A stretch of DNA of 64,000 nt. Origin: Blasia pusilla (taxonomy: Eukaryota; Marchantiophyta; Marchantiopsida; Blasiales). The translations under genes were made by a program, and so were the position numbers. Positions 1 to 13,180 of this stretch are shown one piece after another. The notes below the pieces were generated by a model, which worked only from the letters and a program-made list of their open reading frames with translations, was not told the origin of the DNA and searched no databases. The stretch is from NCBI GenBank assembly GCA_050084515.1, contig CM114275.1, forward strand, positions 19,778,001 through 19,842,000, read 5' to 3'. The stretch's first letter is position 1, and each line of letters begins with the position of its first letter.

Positions 1-109
1 CTTCTTGCTCTTCTCGTGCATATCCTGATAATAAATATAAGATGAAGGAATAAGTAAATATTAAAAATAAACAAAAACCACATGAAATGAAAAAGGTGAA
101 ATATTAGGT

Positions 110-1155
110 TTATTCTTTAATACCTTGTACAGTATTAACTCTAATGTTGGTAGTGAGTTTCAATAATCTCACGTCAAACTAAATAAGAGATCTCCTAAGT
201 GTTGCACGCACAACTGTGGCACGATCTCCACGCAAACAACTGGAAGAAGTTGTCGAAAGTCACCACCAAATAAAACGATCTTCCCCCCAAAAGGCAAATC
301 TCGTAATCGAGGATCCATCAAACCCATGATATCTTGGAAAGTACGATTAACAGCCTCAAATGCGTGAGGATGGGTCATAGGAGCTTCATCCCACACAATC
401 AACTTCGCCTTTTGTATAAGGCGGGCCATATGATTATTGACCGATAGGCAGGAAAATCCATATCAAAACAATATCTAAGGAATATTTATGAAGGATAATC
501 AAAGAATAAAACAATAATATGCATGCCATAAAAGGAAAAGAAATCTTAAATCTAGACTTACTTGCAAGTGGAACTTTCATGTACTTTGATAGGAATCTTG
601 AATCGAGAATGAGCAGTACGACCTCCATCCAATAATAAAGCTACAATCCCGAAGATGCAACTGCAAGAGCTATATGACCCTTGCTCTGTACCATTGCAAG
701 AAGAAGGTTGTACAAAAATGTTTTTCCTATTCCGCCAAGACCATCAATAAAGAAAAGTTTTGCCTGAAACATCCATATTTTTCGTTACAGAAAAGCACTT
801 TAAAAGAATAAAACTTAAATAAATAAAAAGTGTAAGAAAATAATAATAAAATATACTATACATAATATCCACTTGCAGAAGGTGGCGCATCCTGTAAGAT
901 ATCACGAAAAGCATTACAAATAACTTCCCAAATCGCGCGTTGTCCATCATTTAAAGACATCTCTCCTGCTCTCACACGTTCACAAAGAATATCATGATCG
1001 TAGGAGAGCTCTTCCTCTTCTAGACGCGAAATAGATAAATCACGAGTTTGGAAATCTGGTCGAGGCATGTCGGGGAAGCCCGCCATACTTTTACCATGAT
1101 CTTGAAGATGGTAATGGACCTCCAATAACGCAAGATTAATAATATGAACATCCAA
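110..1155 (-). pseudogene. Helitron Pif1-like helicase domain, broken
   Basis: Conserved superfamily-1 helicase pieces read in order on the minus strand: a lead-in with LNDGQRAIWEVI (exon down to about 862), a GT donor at 861 and AG acceptor at 764, then Walker A GGIGKT (about 719-736), a donor at 561, then Walker B in VWDEAPM (about 380-393) and motif III GGDFRQ. Near 233-240 the frame slips by one base: the family-like continuation RGDRATVVRATLRR is readable only in the next frame. A TAG at 179-181 then interrupts the frame before DVRLLKLTTNIR. A donor follows at 121-123. In intact Helitrons this domain unwinds DNA during rolling-circle transposition; here it is non-functional. Confidence 0.85.
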
Positions 1156-1259
1156 TGGAAGGGTCGGAATACCAATTCTCTATTACAAGCAACAAATATA
1201 GAAGTTAAAACGTAAATAAAGTACCTAAAATATTCATAAGAGAAATAAGAAAAAAATTG

Positions 1260-1967
1260 ACTCAACAAAAGCCATGCATATTACCTCACGCCTTTGATGT
1301 AGAAGATCTTCTGTCAATGGAACCAAAAAATGTTCCCACACCATAGCCGGAAGGGAAGGTGTATTATATAGAAGGAAAATGACAAAGAGTAGACACAATG
1401 AATAGCCAGTACGAATGACAACCGCCTCTTCAAAGCAAGAAAAGATTTCTCTATCGTCCTCCAAAAGTCCCATCTAAATAGCGGTCTCTTTGAAGGTAGG
1501 ATAAACTACACCATCGATGGTTCTCAAATCTTGATATGATTGAGCTCCTCTCACATGATGGAGAAGTAATCGTAACTAATGACGCTCCCCTACAGCTAGG
1601 ATTAGCGAAAAAAAAAAGTATTATGAAGGAAGCATGAATATGATTTTAACATTAACTCAAATTTTTCCTTAATAATTGTATCTTAACAAAGTATAGAAAG
1701 TTTACCTAGATTTGTCATATACAGACGTCCAATAGGATGTCCATATCCTTTTCGCGCACGTTTACGCGGATGCCATTGCTTCTTATTCCAAGAGTAATGA
1801 GAAGGGAACTCCAAATAAAGATATTGTCGTGCAGTCGAATCAGAAACATTTGTTGCAAACCATTGAGTAAGAGTGGTTTCCTTACTTCGCTCCAGAATAT
1901 TACCCAATGAATCTTGCCCATGAAAATATACCATTTGACTGTCTGGAAGATGAACAACCAATCTCAC
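1260..1967 (-). pseudogene. Helitron Rep-helicase linker segment, broken
   Basis: This stretch encodes the region normally found between Rep and helicase. The piece at 1683-1967 contains RLVVHLPDSQMVYF and FPSHYSWNKKQWHPRKRAR, followed by GRLYM; after an AT-rich intron-like gap comes LRLLLHHVRGAQSYQDLRT and VVYPTFKET (about 1475-1580), then GLLEDDREIF. This order matches plant Helitron proteins. Two in-frame stops are visible, TAG at 1576-1578 (in GERH-stop-LRLLL) and TAG at 1474-1476, so it is a pseudogene. Its neighbours on both sides belong to the same element. Confidence 0.75.
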
Positions 1968-2087
1968 AATACTTGGTTTCTCTGCATGTAGACTAAACTT
2001 GAAGATTCGCCAACATGCTTATGAAGAAGAAACGTACGTACCTTCATACCATACAATATAAATATTGTTAGACTCCCACATAATATC

Positions 2088-3312
2088 CTAGGAAAAATTG
2101 GGAGATCTTGAAAGATAGAAGGGATCAAAATACCTTGCATCAAGATATAATGATGTCTCATCAATAGTATCCTCTCCTGATGTAGTATTTGCCAAGGTAC
2201 ATGATATGGCATGAGATCTTTTGTACACATACTTATAAAAGTACTTTACTGCCAAGATGCTATTTGTTATCTCCAGATTGATATGACAATCAAATAAAGT
2301 ACATAACATTGGATTGTATGGAACCACCCAACGATTATCAAAGTCATGATTTGACTTATTTATCAATCTACCATTATCACGCCTGCATAAACACATATAG
2401 AAGTATGTTAATAGTTGGGGAAAAAAGATAATACACTAATAGAAGAACATCAAATGACGAAATAAACAACAAAACCAATGAATTACCTCTTATAAATAGG
2501 ATATCCATCCTCATTCTCCATTGTCATTGATGCAAAGGGCATTGGGTATCCTTTGGAACATTTTTTGTCGTTTTATCCGTGCAAGGTGCAGTTGGATGTG
2601 CTACTCCATACGGACCATGAATCATACAATTTCTTACAGTAGAATGTAGCCTAGGATGAGTCATGGGATTCGAAATCTCAGCAGATATAATATCGTCAAA
2701 ATCAGAGGTTGTCATTGGCTTATCCTCAGAAGCAAGAATAATTAGGATATGCACATGTGGTAGCCCTCTCTTTTGGAACTCGACCACATAAATGCATCCT
2801 ACCACTCGACCCAAAATATGCTTATCCAATATAAGTCTCAACAACTCCTTCTTCTTTTGTTGGAAAACACGTACAACCAGGTCAGGACGATCAGACGTTG
2901 ATTGACCATGAAGCAGAGCAGAGGTAATCTCTGGCCATTTAGGATTGCAAGTCATTGTCAAAAAGTAGTCAGGCTGCCCAAAATGTCTCACAATGGCCAT
3001 AGCATCATGGTATAATTGATGCATGTGACGGGGTCCTCCTATGAAAGACGAAGGTAAGATAATACGTCTCCCTATGCCTTGACCGTTCACATCATGCCGA
3101 GTCATGGCATCTCTAACACCTTGGTATAATTAAGCTCTGAACTCTTTTTGATGCAATCGTATCCAAGTTAGCCGTTGCATTTCGATAATCGCATACATAT
3201 CCACCATATATTCTTGAGTAAGACGACCAAACCTCAACAACCGATTATTATCCATAGCGTTAGCTCGTATTTGAAGTCTGAATGAAGCAAATTGTAAAGT
3301 TGTAATCGTCTT
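2088..3312 (-). pseudogene. Helitron Rep (HUH endonuclease) domain
   Basis: This is the rolling-circle nuclease core. The 193-residue segment at 2524-3105 has FLTMTCNPKWPEI, then VEFQKRGLPHVHIL, in which the two histidines of the HUH metal site are at about 2749-2757. The next exon (2088-2396) has NRWVVPYNP, HINLEI and AVKYFYKYVYK, which supplies the paired tyrosines (Y-x3-Y) used to nick and join DNA strands. Upstream, SFRLQIRANAMDNNRLLRF through MQRLTWIRLHQKEF continues the domain, but TAA at 3130-3132 breaks the frame just before LYQGVRDAM. All catalytic residues are present, so this domain decayed less than the helicase. The introns are AT-rich. Confidence 0.85.
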
Positions 3313-4700
3313 TCAACTCGCCTCATGAGTGGTAATCTCACCTTGAATTTCTCCTTGTACAATATCATCTCTATCTTCGTCCATCATAGCATCCCCTCTT
3401 AACGGCAGATCATCTCTATGATCATGTTGCCCTTGCAAAGGTATCCCAGGATGCCAACCTGCTTCACCATAAACAAAAGGCAAAACAAAGTGCAATGGGA
3501 TATATGCTTCATTCAAATCGATGATTTATTTAATCCCTCCTCCATGTAAGCGAACAATAATATCACGTCCTTCTACTGGCTCACTCCCATCTCCATGCAA
3601 GATAGCTGCAATCTCTGAAGCAACAGGCAAGGTGTATCGTTATGCATCGAGACCTCGCTTACTACCCTTAAGAACAATATGAAAGTCAGAATTACATGGA
3701 TCAATAGCCACATTTCAAAATATAGCCACATATGGATTATGGGCATGTAACATATCTTGTAATCCCCTTAAGATCACTAGCCTCAATTGATCCCGATAAT
3801 CTCCACTCATAATCCTTCTTCTATGTTCCATCCGATGCTCATCATCATGAATATAAATTTGCGCAAATTGTGGAGGAGCACCACTTTCAGCATGAAGAGG
3901 TCCAATAAAATGATATACACCACCTTGAATCCTGAAGTTTCCTGTACCACCTCGTTGCTCTGTCACATGTGCCCCAGTAGATGCCAATTGAAGAGCACTA
4001 TTATAGGCACGTGCATTACGCAAAAAATGAAGACTATTTGAATTCATACCAGAAAGTAATTCTCCTAGTATAGAAGGTGAAGCTGTCAAATATGGTAATT
4101 GAATCTTACCATGCCCACAACACATACTAAAAGGCGAGCTTATAAACCTAGTATACTTCTCTCTCTCACACTTCCAATGTAGAGCATTGCAAGTCGGACA
4201 AACAACATTCATAAGTCCAACACTAAAACGGCCAGTCATACTATCAATACGATCTCCCAACCTAAGAATTCGAATGTGATTCTCTTCAAAGTTAGGAATA
4301 CGTACAATATTGAGCAACTTTTTCAAGTTCACAACCCTTCTAGATCCCACATTTGGAATCGAGGCATGTACATTGTATTCATTTTCTTCCATGTGGCCTT
4401 CACGATTGGCTGCATTGGCATCGCTCCTTATCAACGGATCACAAACATGTGCAATCTCATGTACTTCATCCAAATGTGATCCCACATTTGGAATCGAGGT
4501 AGATACATTGTCTTCATTCACTTCCATGTGGCCTTCACGATTAGGTCCATTGGCATCATTCCTTATCAACGAATCGCCAACATGTGCAATCTCATGTACT
4601 TCATCCAAATGAGCATGTCTTCTTCTTTGGCCCTCAGCTCGAGTAACTTGAAGCATGTGAGATAATCGTAGAGGATTGGTAGGAACTGGAAGACTGCAAG
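3313..4700 (-). pseudogene. Helitron N-terminal region
   Basis: The minus-strand frame from about 4680 to 3715 reads NVVCPTCNALHWKCER, FSMCCGHGKIQLPYL, NARAYNSALQLAS, FRIQGGVYHFIGPLHAESG and FAQIYIHDDEHRMEHRRR. This is the N-terminal cysteine-containing module that precedes Rep in plant Helitrons. It continues through GRDVIVRLHGGGIK and NEAYIPLHFVLPF to 3313. Stops at about 3641-3643 (TAA) and 3526-3528 (TAA) disrupt it. The frame also reads past 4700 into hydrophobic, AT-rich sequence that is almost certainly intron, so the long open frame overstates the exon. Confidence 0.75.
4343..4612 (-). repeat. 135-bp tandem repeat, two units (45 aa each)
   Basis: Two adjacent units, 4343-4477 and 4478-4612, are about 87% identical by eye. 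Each encodes 45 residues beginning HLDEVHEIAHV and ending SIPNVGS. The period is a multiple of three, so the duplication kept the Helitron frame open. It lies N-terminal to the cysteine module. Confidence 0.9.
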
Positions 4701-5575
4701 CAGAGGTTAAGAAATTAATATATATGATTATAATAAGAATAAATATACATACAAACATATCTCTATTAAATTTGAGTATATAGTTTAGAAATATACATTG
4801 GAGATGGAAAGACCACAATCCCAGAGTTTGGAATAGCTTCAACTTCATGATGTACCATAATTGGCTTGCAAAAAAATTTGTTATTAGAAATCATTCATTA
4901 AAATTTAAGACCAAGTAGGAAGCATCAATAATAAAAGTATGTAAAGCATACCTTGTATTAGCTTGAGTATAAAAGTCATTAGTAGTCATAGCCTCGACTT
5001 CCTCTCTAGGAAGAAGATTCACAGACAATTGATAAACATTCGCTTGGGCCAAATTATGGTGCCTTCTTCTCAAGCCTTGTGCTCATGCAACTTGAAGCAT
5101 AACATGTAATCCCCGAGGGTTGGACGGAAGTGGAAGACTGAGAAAAACAATATTAATAAAAATCAAGTCAAAATAATTAAATTAAAAAAAACCAATAAAA
5201 AGAAAGAAATTAATGAGTGGATAAAACGTACATTGGAGACGATGTAGAGTCTATTAAAGCATGAAGATTTCCATTGGAAGGTGTTGCTACCAACCTGAAC
5301 AAAGAATAAAAAAAGTCATAATACGAAAAAAATTTTATAACTATTATTATAATAAAAAGTAGAAATGTTATATATAAATAAATACCTTCTAGTATTTGCG
5401 CCTGGTGAGCCATCGACGATGGGTGGTTGTAATTCTTCCATCAATGGAACATTCACAACAGCTTCAATAGATCTCAATTCAACTAATTTAGCATGTCTTC
5501 GCTTTTGTCCTTGAGCTCTCACAATTTGATGTATATCATGTAATCGTTTCGGGTTCGATGGATTTGGAAGTCTAC
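4613..5575 (-). repeat. Three tandemly duplicated short exons of the Helitron gene
   Basis: Related coding pieces recur about every 430-450 bp, near 4613-4700, 5070-5150 and 5480-5575. Each encodes a proline/leucine start followed by RLxxMxQVxRAxGQxRRHAxL (examples: VTRAEGQRRRHAHL and IVRAQGQKRRHAKL). Each is followed on the genomic plus side by the same short exon-edge sequence (ggaagactg or ggaagtcta) and then AT-rich intron. The middle copy has a stop before AQGLRRRHHNL. This looks like exon duplication inside the Helitron N-terminus; the basic segment may bind nucleic acid (inference). Confidence 0.6.
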
Positions 5576-5669
5576 ATCACAAACATGAAAGATATTAAAG
5601 TCACACAACAAATCTAGAGTGTGCACATATGGTTACGATATCATTCTATAATCATAATGCTAAGTATCC

Positions 5670-5927
5670 TTACATTGGAGATGACAAAGTCATTGAATGA
5701 GTTACAAATCGCATATCATGAAGCGCCCTTCTCTTTCTTTGAGAAGCAACCCTTCTAACCTTCTTATATGCAAGCTTCTCTGTTTCCTCCGAAATCCGTA
5801 TAGAAGATGGAGCACTACATGAAATGTGGTGATCATGCTCCACATTAGGTAAAGAGACTACATTGGTGATGTCTGCGAATGGTCTTTTTTCATTTCGCCT
5901 CGATAGTTCCTCTTGAGATTTATGCAT
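5670..5927 (-). pseudogene. Basic N-terminal Helitron exon fragment
   Basis: An 85-residue minus-strand frame rich in Lys/Arg, with KKVRRVASQRKRRALHDM, upstream of the repeated exons. It resembles the basic segments of the other duplicated exons and probably belongs to the same transposon gene. I recognise no specific domain. Confidence 0.4.
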
Positions 5928-6108
5928 CTTGTGACAATATCAACCATCCGACCAAAATATGTATTGTCAATATATAAAAAATAATAGTAAAAAGAGAAAA
6001 ATTTTAAAAAAACTTATACTCAAGATTTGGTCTGTGAATATTATAATCTATATTAAAAAATAAATTTACACATAACTGAAGTTTTTATAAAAATCTGAAA
6101 TAGGAAAA

Positions 6109-6684
6109 TCATTCTAACGGACAATGAGACTCGGCCGTACTCATCTCACTTGAGTCCTCAGAGCAAATTGAATGAAAATCACTAATTTCCCATGACCCTG
6201 ACCCGTAACAATCACGTACAAATGAATGGCTAGATGCTATAGGGTCTGACGAAGGGATGCAATCATGTGTGGAATCTGTATCTCCTTCTCCCTCTTGACC
6301 TCCAACTACTTCTTGTGAAATAGAATGATGATTCACCACAGGTGTGGTTAAAATCCTAGATGCACTCTCATCATAACTACAACTCTGACCATTTCTCAAA
6401 GGGCTTATGCTAACATTAGGATCATTAATCCCATTTTCGTAAATTGGCAATGATACATAGCTAGGACTTAAAGCTTTATCCATATTTTCAAAAATCGGCG
6501 ATGGAACATAGCCAGGACTTGAAGCATTATTCCTATTTTCAACGATTGGCGAGGGGACATACTCCGGACTTGCTATTTGTATCACCTCTATGACGTCAAT
6601 ATCTATAGGTGTATAATCCCTTTCTTGTTCATCAAGAGGAACGTAGAACTCACCATCGCTATAGCGTAATTCGTCAACACTCAT
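6109..6684 (-). CDS. Acidic accessory ORF of the Helitron, with SPxYVPSPI repeats
   Basis: An open frame of 191 residues starting MSVDELRYSDGEFYVPLD. It has three tandem copies of a 16-18 residue unit (SPEYVPSPIVEN, SPGYVPSPIFEN, SPSYVSLPIYEN) at about residues 39-86, then a serine-, aspartate- and glutamate-rich tail ending in SEDSSEMSTAESHCPLE. There is no signal peptide or membrane segment. It lies directly upstream of the Helitron Rep exons on the same strand, so it may be a first exon or a separate accessory protein. The composition suggests a disordered, acidic protein. Function unknown. Confidence 0.45.
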   Translation of the reverse strand: MSVDELRYSDGEFYVPLDEQERDYTPIDIDVIEVIQIASPEYVPSPIVENRNNASSPGYVPSPIFENMDKALSPSYVSLPIYENGINDPNVSISPLRNGQSCSYDESASRILTTPVVNHHSISQEVVGGQEGEGDTDSTHDCIPSSDPIASSHSFVRDCYGSGSWEISDFHSICSEDSSEMSTAESHCPLE

Positions 6685-6960
6685 TTATAAAGTATCCTGC
6701 ATTATCCACACAATTATTTTAATAAAAGAAATATTTCAAAATAATAAAAGAAATACTCAATAGAAAAGGATACTAAATCTCCACACCTGAATATTAGAAC
6801 ACAACCAGAGAAGACTTACTTTTTTGAGTCATTCCACTCCCAAAGAAATGAAACTTGATCGTTTGCTCAACTCAACAATCTCAAACAGACATATCTGAGA
6901 ACAAAACGAACATGGATTTGATGATTAATTGGATATACACAATAGATAGTACTCTCTAGG

Positions 6961-7389
6961 CTACTTATCTCTAATATCTCGACTATTTGCACTTATGTCT
7001 AAATCCCCATAATCCATACACCTATATTCCAGGTCGAACTCATCACCAACATACCATCCCTCGGAATCATAGAGGGAAGTGGAGGAATATTCTCCATCGT
7101 CAAGTTCTTCAAGACCAGGACAAATATTTACAGAGTATCTCTCATTACTATTGAGAGTAATCACAATTTCCTCGCCTATTGAGACTTCTCTAACCTCCTG
7201 AGTCTCATTGAAACCATTTGAAATAGGAGCAGAAAATTTAGGGTTCACATCAAACAATTTTCGTTTTCGTTCAGAGCGAGATAATAAAAATCTATGTTCA
7301 TCTCTCTCTACCAAATATTCAGGACTCCTATTTATTACAATTTCTTCCACAATTATCGGCCTCTTGCATCTCGATGAGAGAGTTGACAT
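6961..7389 (-). CDS. Acidic ORF upstream of the Helitron, unknown
   Basis: An open frame of 142 residues starting MSTLSSRCKRPIIVEEIVIN and ending NSRDIRDK. The N-terminal half is basic (RSERKRKLF), the C-terminal half strongly acidic and tyrosine-rich (DDGEYSSTSLYDSEGWYVGD). The segment INRSPEYLV echoes the SPEYV units of the neighbouring 6109-6684 frame, which suggests common origin within the same element. No known domain is recognised. It could also be the first exon of a spliced transposon gene. Confidence 0.35.
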   Translation of the reverse strand: MSTLSSRCKRPIIVEEIVINRSPEYLVERDEHRFLLSRSERKRKLFDVNPKFSAPISNGFNETQEVREVSIGEEIVITLNSNERYSVNICPGLEELDDGEYSSTSLYDSEGWYVGDEFDLEYRCMDYGDLDISANSRDIRDK

Positions 7390-7399
7390 GGGGTAAGCT

Positions 7400-9770
<2,371 letters not shown>

Positions 9771-9788
9771 AGAGAGAGAGAAGATCTC

Positions 9789-9831
9789 GATGCTACAAAT
9801 AGAATGTGCCAAAACGCTCGCCAGGTCTTCA
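9789..9831 (+). repeat. 43-bp direct repeat, copy 2
   Basis: Second copy of the sequence at 8347-8389, placed directly after the (AG)n tract. Confidence 0.85.
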
Positions 9832-11640
9832 ATCTCGTGGGTTTGGGCAATCAATTGGCAGAATTTCTGGGACGAAACGCATGCTTTGTGTTCGTCCCAA
9901 AAATGCGACCTCTATTGCAGAACCAAAAACCTCAAGTGAAACTCACTCGCAGCTCAGCCAAAGGAAACACAAGATCCACCAAACCATTTCAAGTCCTAGA
10001 CGCGGGCTTCGCCCACCATCAATATCTGAGAGTTGAATAAACGAAAGAGAGTGGAGCTGTACCTTGAAGTACTTGACAGAAACAACGGAATGACTTAATC
10101 TCCACACTTCCAACAGTACAGAAAGTATCCAGCATGTGCACAGCCATAAGGCCGACCAACGAGTCGGATCGTCAAGAGGTAGAGAAAACTAATAGCCACG
10201 TTCATCGGAAGGAGCTGTTCACAGCCATAAGAATTTTACCTTGAAACTCCCTTTGCCCCTTTGCCGCGATTTCACCACCTTGCACAGAGTTTCACCACCT
10301 TCAGCCTTTTCACCACCTCCTGTGTCACGTTGTTCAGATCCTCTGTGTGCAATAGTTTGAAGACTGCTCCAACTTAGAGAGAGCGCATATTTTATGGGCC
10401 ATTCTAAATTTCTCTACTCGTCTAGTGAGCTAATAGGTGTCATATTACGGCTCGTTAGTTCAAAAGGGTGTGACAACTTTCCGATCAAATAAAATATTCG
10501 TGAAATAGGACCCCTCCAAATATAAGGTTTTCTATTCAAATAGAAGGTCGTCTAGAAATTTTAACTCTTTCGTGAAATAACATCCCCTCCAAATATACGC
10601 TCATATCCAATTTTTAACTCTTTCTCTCGTGTGAGATAAGAAGTAACCCCCTCCGAACTTTCCCATAGATTTGGTTTTTTTTATTTTTTTTAACTTTTTC
10701 TTCAAAGCGGCCATTTCAAGATGATTGCTTATGGAGGGCTTCACTTCTTTGGGAAAAAAAATAACCATAAGAGGTAACGCCCCCCTCCTTGCATTATAGT
10801 GTAGATTCATTAATCACGTGTATTAGGGTGGTGAATAACTAAGTTGGGAGGACCTTTTGCTTCCCATTGGCTATAGTTGATTTTATAGTTATTCTAAGTG
10901 GAGCAACCCTAAGATGTGAAACATCAAAATTCTAGTGGCCTTGGATGTGAAACATCGGAATTCTAGTGGACTCACACTAAAATGAAAATGTCTAGGCCTA
11001 TGTAACATTCACTCAATGATACACATTGCGATAGCGGTAAAAGAATTGAAACAATGTGTAATAAACTCTGAATGTGTGATCTCCAATCAATCATAGTCTA
11101 TTCTTATTCTAGAGAATCTAGACTCAATACAACAACATCCTTGCGCCATATCACAGATCTAAACATGGTATAATCTAAGGAAGGTGAGCTTCAAATGAGC
11201 ATCAACAAGCGTATACCCCTCTCAAGTAAACTCCTTGGTAACATGTGCATAGAAGTTATCCATCCATGCCAGGTCATAAATGATTGCAAGTACAAATGTA
11301 TTCCCAATCCAACTAAGTGTGACCATATGGGAGCAAGGTCTCTCAAAATAGGTCATCCTCCTTGCATGATACATCTCGCTTGGTTCTAAAGTTCCAAGTG
11401 TAATCACCAATCATAAAACCCTTAATATGTGCCACAAGACACATAACATGTAGCATCTACCCAAGAGTGCCACTCATACAGGCAAGGGTGATCTATAGGT
11501 CATCTCTAAAGTAGTAGATCACCATGATCCCCTAAAATGAGAATAAAAAGGGTCCCTATAGGACTCAATGTAATTTCAACTACATCTTTAGAATTCGTGA
11601 TATAGTAAGGATACGTCTTCTTAAATTCATTTTCTTTGGG
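9832..11640. other. Intergenic, no gene seen
   Basis: There is no supported coding region. Around 10258-10320 the word tttcaccacc occurs three times, and at about 10910-10975 a unit of about 33 bp is tandemly duplicated (gatgtgaaacatc followed by attctagtgg). The rest is unremarkable. Confidence 0.5.
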
Positions 11641-12011
11641 GGGTTTTCTTTTTTAAGAAGATTAAGAGAGCATGCTTGGTGTTTATGACCGCTCCATTGG
11701 GAGAAGGGAGGGGGGAATAGGAGCGGAGGCATACTACTTAGCCCCCCCAACGGGAACTGGCCCTTGTGGTACGATACACATAGTGGTTTCGTGGCTATTT
11801 AGCTAAAGTCACGTTAGGGATTCGGTGTCATTCCGCTCGCGTGGCTTTAGGCTTGAGAGTGAGTCTTGGAGAGCTCACAATGTACAATGTGTGCATATTT
11901 CAGTAAAACAACCTATGAGTGTTTGATCGTGGATGTAGCTTTTGGACGTGAAGTAAACCACATATATTTTTTATGATTTATATGAGGGATTGTCCAATTT
12001 CTTCCAACATT

Positions 12012-12024
12012 TGGTATTAGAGTG
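12012..12024 (+). other. Copia primer-binding site
   Basis: The sequence tggtattagagtg is close to the tggtatcagagc primer-binding site complementary to initiator methionine tRNA in plant LTR elements. It sits about 20 bp before the gag start, directly after a CA-ending putative LTR. Confidence 0.7.
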
Positions 12025-12043
12025 TAGGTTAGGAAATTTTGTG

Positions 12044-13180
12044 ATGGCAAGAAAGATTTCCAATGTGAAGTTTGAGGTGAAGAAATTCGATGGGAAGAAA
12101 TTTTGTGGGTTGTGGCAATTGTAGGTGAGATATTTGCTGGTTTAGTAGGGACTACACATGGCGTTGGACGAGAAACCGGCAGACAAGACTCCTATGGAGT
12201 GGGAGGACATCAATTTAAGAGTTGTTAATACAATTTTTTAAAGTCTTGCAGACAAGGATTTGTACAATGTCATGAATGAAGACTTTGCGCCTAAGTTATG
12301 GGCAAAGTTACAAAGCCTCTACATGACAAACTCTTTGACACGTTAACTGTACTTGAAGTAGAAGCTATACACTCTACGTCTGAAAGAAAGCAGAAATTTG
12401 ATGGAGAATCTGAATATTTCAATCGAGTCATCTGTGAGCTATCTAGTAGTGAGGTAAAGCTAGAAGATGAAGATAAAGGGTTGTCATTGCTGCCATCGTT
12501 GCCTAGTTTTTTTGAGCATCTAGTCACTATTCTATTATATGGTAAAGGTACAATAGAGTTGGATGAGGTCATTGTGACATTGTTGCCTAATGAGTTTAGA
12601 AAGATGTCGAGCAATGAGGAGAAAAACTCAGAGGCTCTTGTTGCTTGAGGTAAGCCAACTATTAGGAGTCAAAGCAGAGGCAGATATAGGTCGAAGTCTC
12701 GATCTAGGATTAGTAATGTGAAAGGTAAACGTAGGACTTGCAAAAAGGTAGGTGACATGAAGAAAGATTGAACAGAAGGCCAAAGAAATGACCCACCGAG
12801 GATCGTACATAGAGAGAAAACTTAGACCTCTGAACAAGCTAGCGTAGCAGAGTCAAACGAAGATGATTATGTATTGAATAAACTTTCGGAAGAGATATCT
12901 TCCGTGATGCATTGATTACGCATTTTGGTTGCTCTTACCACATCTGCCCTCACAAAGAGAGCTTCAATACATATCGTAGCTAGATTGATGGAACTATCAT
13001 GATGGGGAACGACAAGCCAAGCAAGATAGTAGGGATTGGTTCTCTTCGTATCAAGATGTTTGATAGGACTATTTACCTTAAGAGAGCTTATCATAGATAT
13101 GTTTGTTGGGTTGCATCCCCTAATTGCACATTGCTCAGATACATATCCGACTAACAACCAATTAATCACTTTTCTGTTAG
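12044..13180 (+). pseudogene. Copia gag-protease pseudogene
   Basis: From ATG at 12044 the frame reads VKFEVKKFDGKKFCGLW, GLHMALDEKPADKTPMEWED, then NVMNEDFAPKLWAKLQSLYM, the core of copia Gag, but is cut by several stops (the first right after GLWQL). Near 12400 the reading shifts to another frame, giving ICELSSSEVKLEDEDKGLSL and FEHLVTILLYGKGTIELDEV up to SSNEEKNSEALVA at 12648. The RNA-binding stretch with CKKVGDMKKD is a damaged zinc knuckle. At about 12915-13130 follows GCSYHICPHKESFNTY, GTIMMGNDKPSKIVGIGSLR and IKMFD, typical of the protease region, but with HFG where DSG would be expected. It is clearly dead. Confidence 0.8.

Larger units (their letters stand above)
1..7389 (-). mobile_element. 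Decayed autonomous-type Helitron, cut by window start
   Basis: A minus-strand block whose translated segments follow the order of a plant Helitron Rep/helicase: a cysteine-bearing N-terminal region, the Rep HUH nuclease, a linker, and a Pif1-like helicase that runs off the left edge. Two acidic ORFs lie upstream (6.1-7.4 kb). Short AT-rich stretches with GT/AG borders separate the coding pieces, so the element had introns. Several in-frame stops and at least one frameshift show it is no longer autonomous. The right limit is only the start of the last upstream ORF; I found no clear 5' TC terminus there, and the 3' CTRR end would lie outside the window. Confidence 0.75.
11660..13180 (+). mobile_element. 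Truncated Ty1/copia retrotransposon
   Basis: The 3' end of a putative 5' LTR (ending ccaaca near 12009) is followed by a primer-binding site at 12012-12024, then gag and the beginning of the protease region. No integrase, reverse transcriptase or 3' LTR follows, so it is truncated. The left limit is a guess; I could not pair it with a second LTR. Confidence 0.65.

Noticed and set aside
4680-4848. Hydrophobic N-terminal segment of the long frame at 3715-4848, as a membrane or signal segment
   Set aside because: It is AT-rich, lies beyond a likely splice border and resembles the other introns of the Helitron gene.
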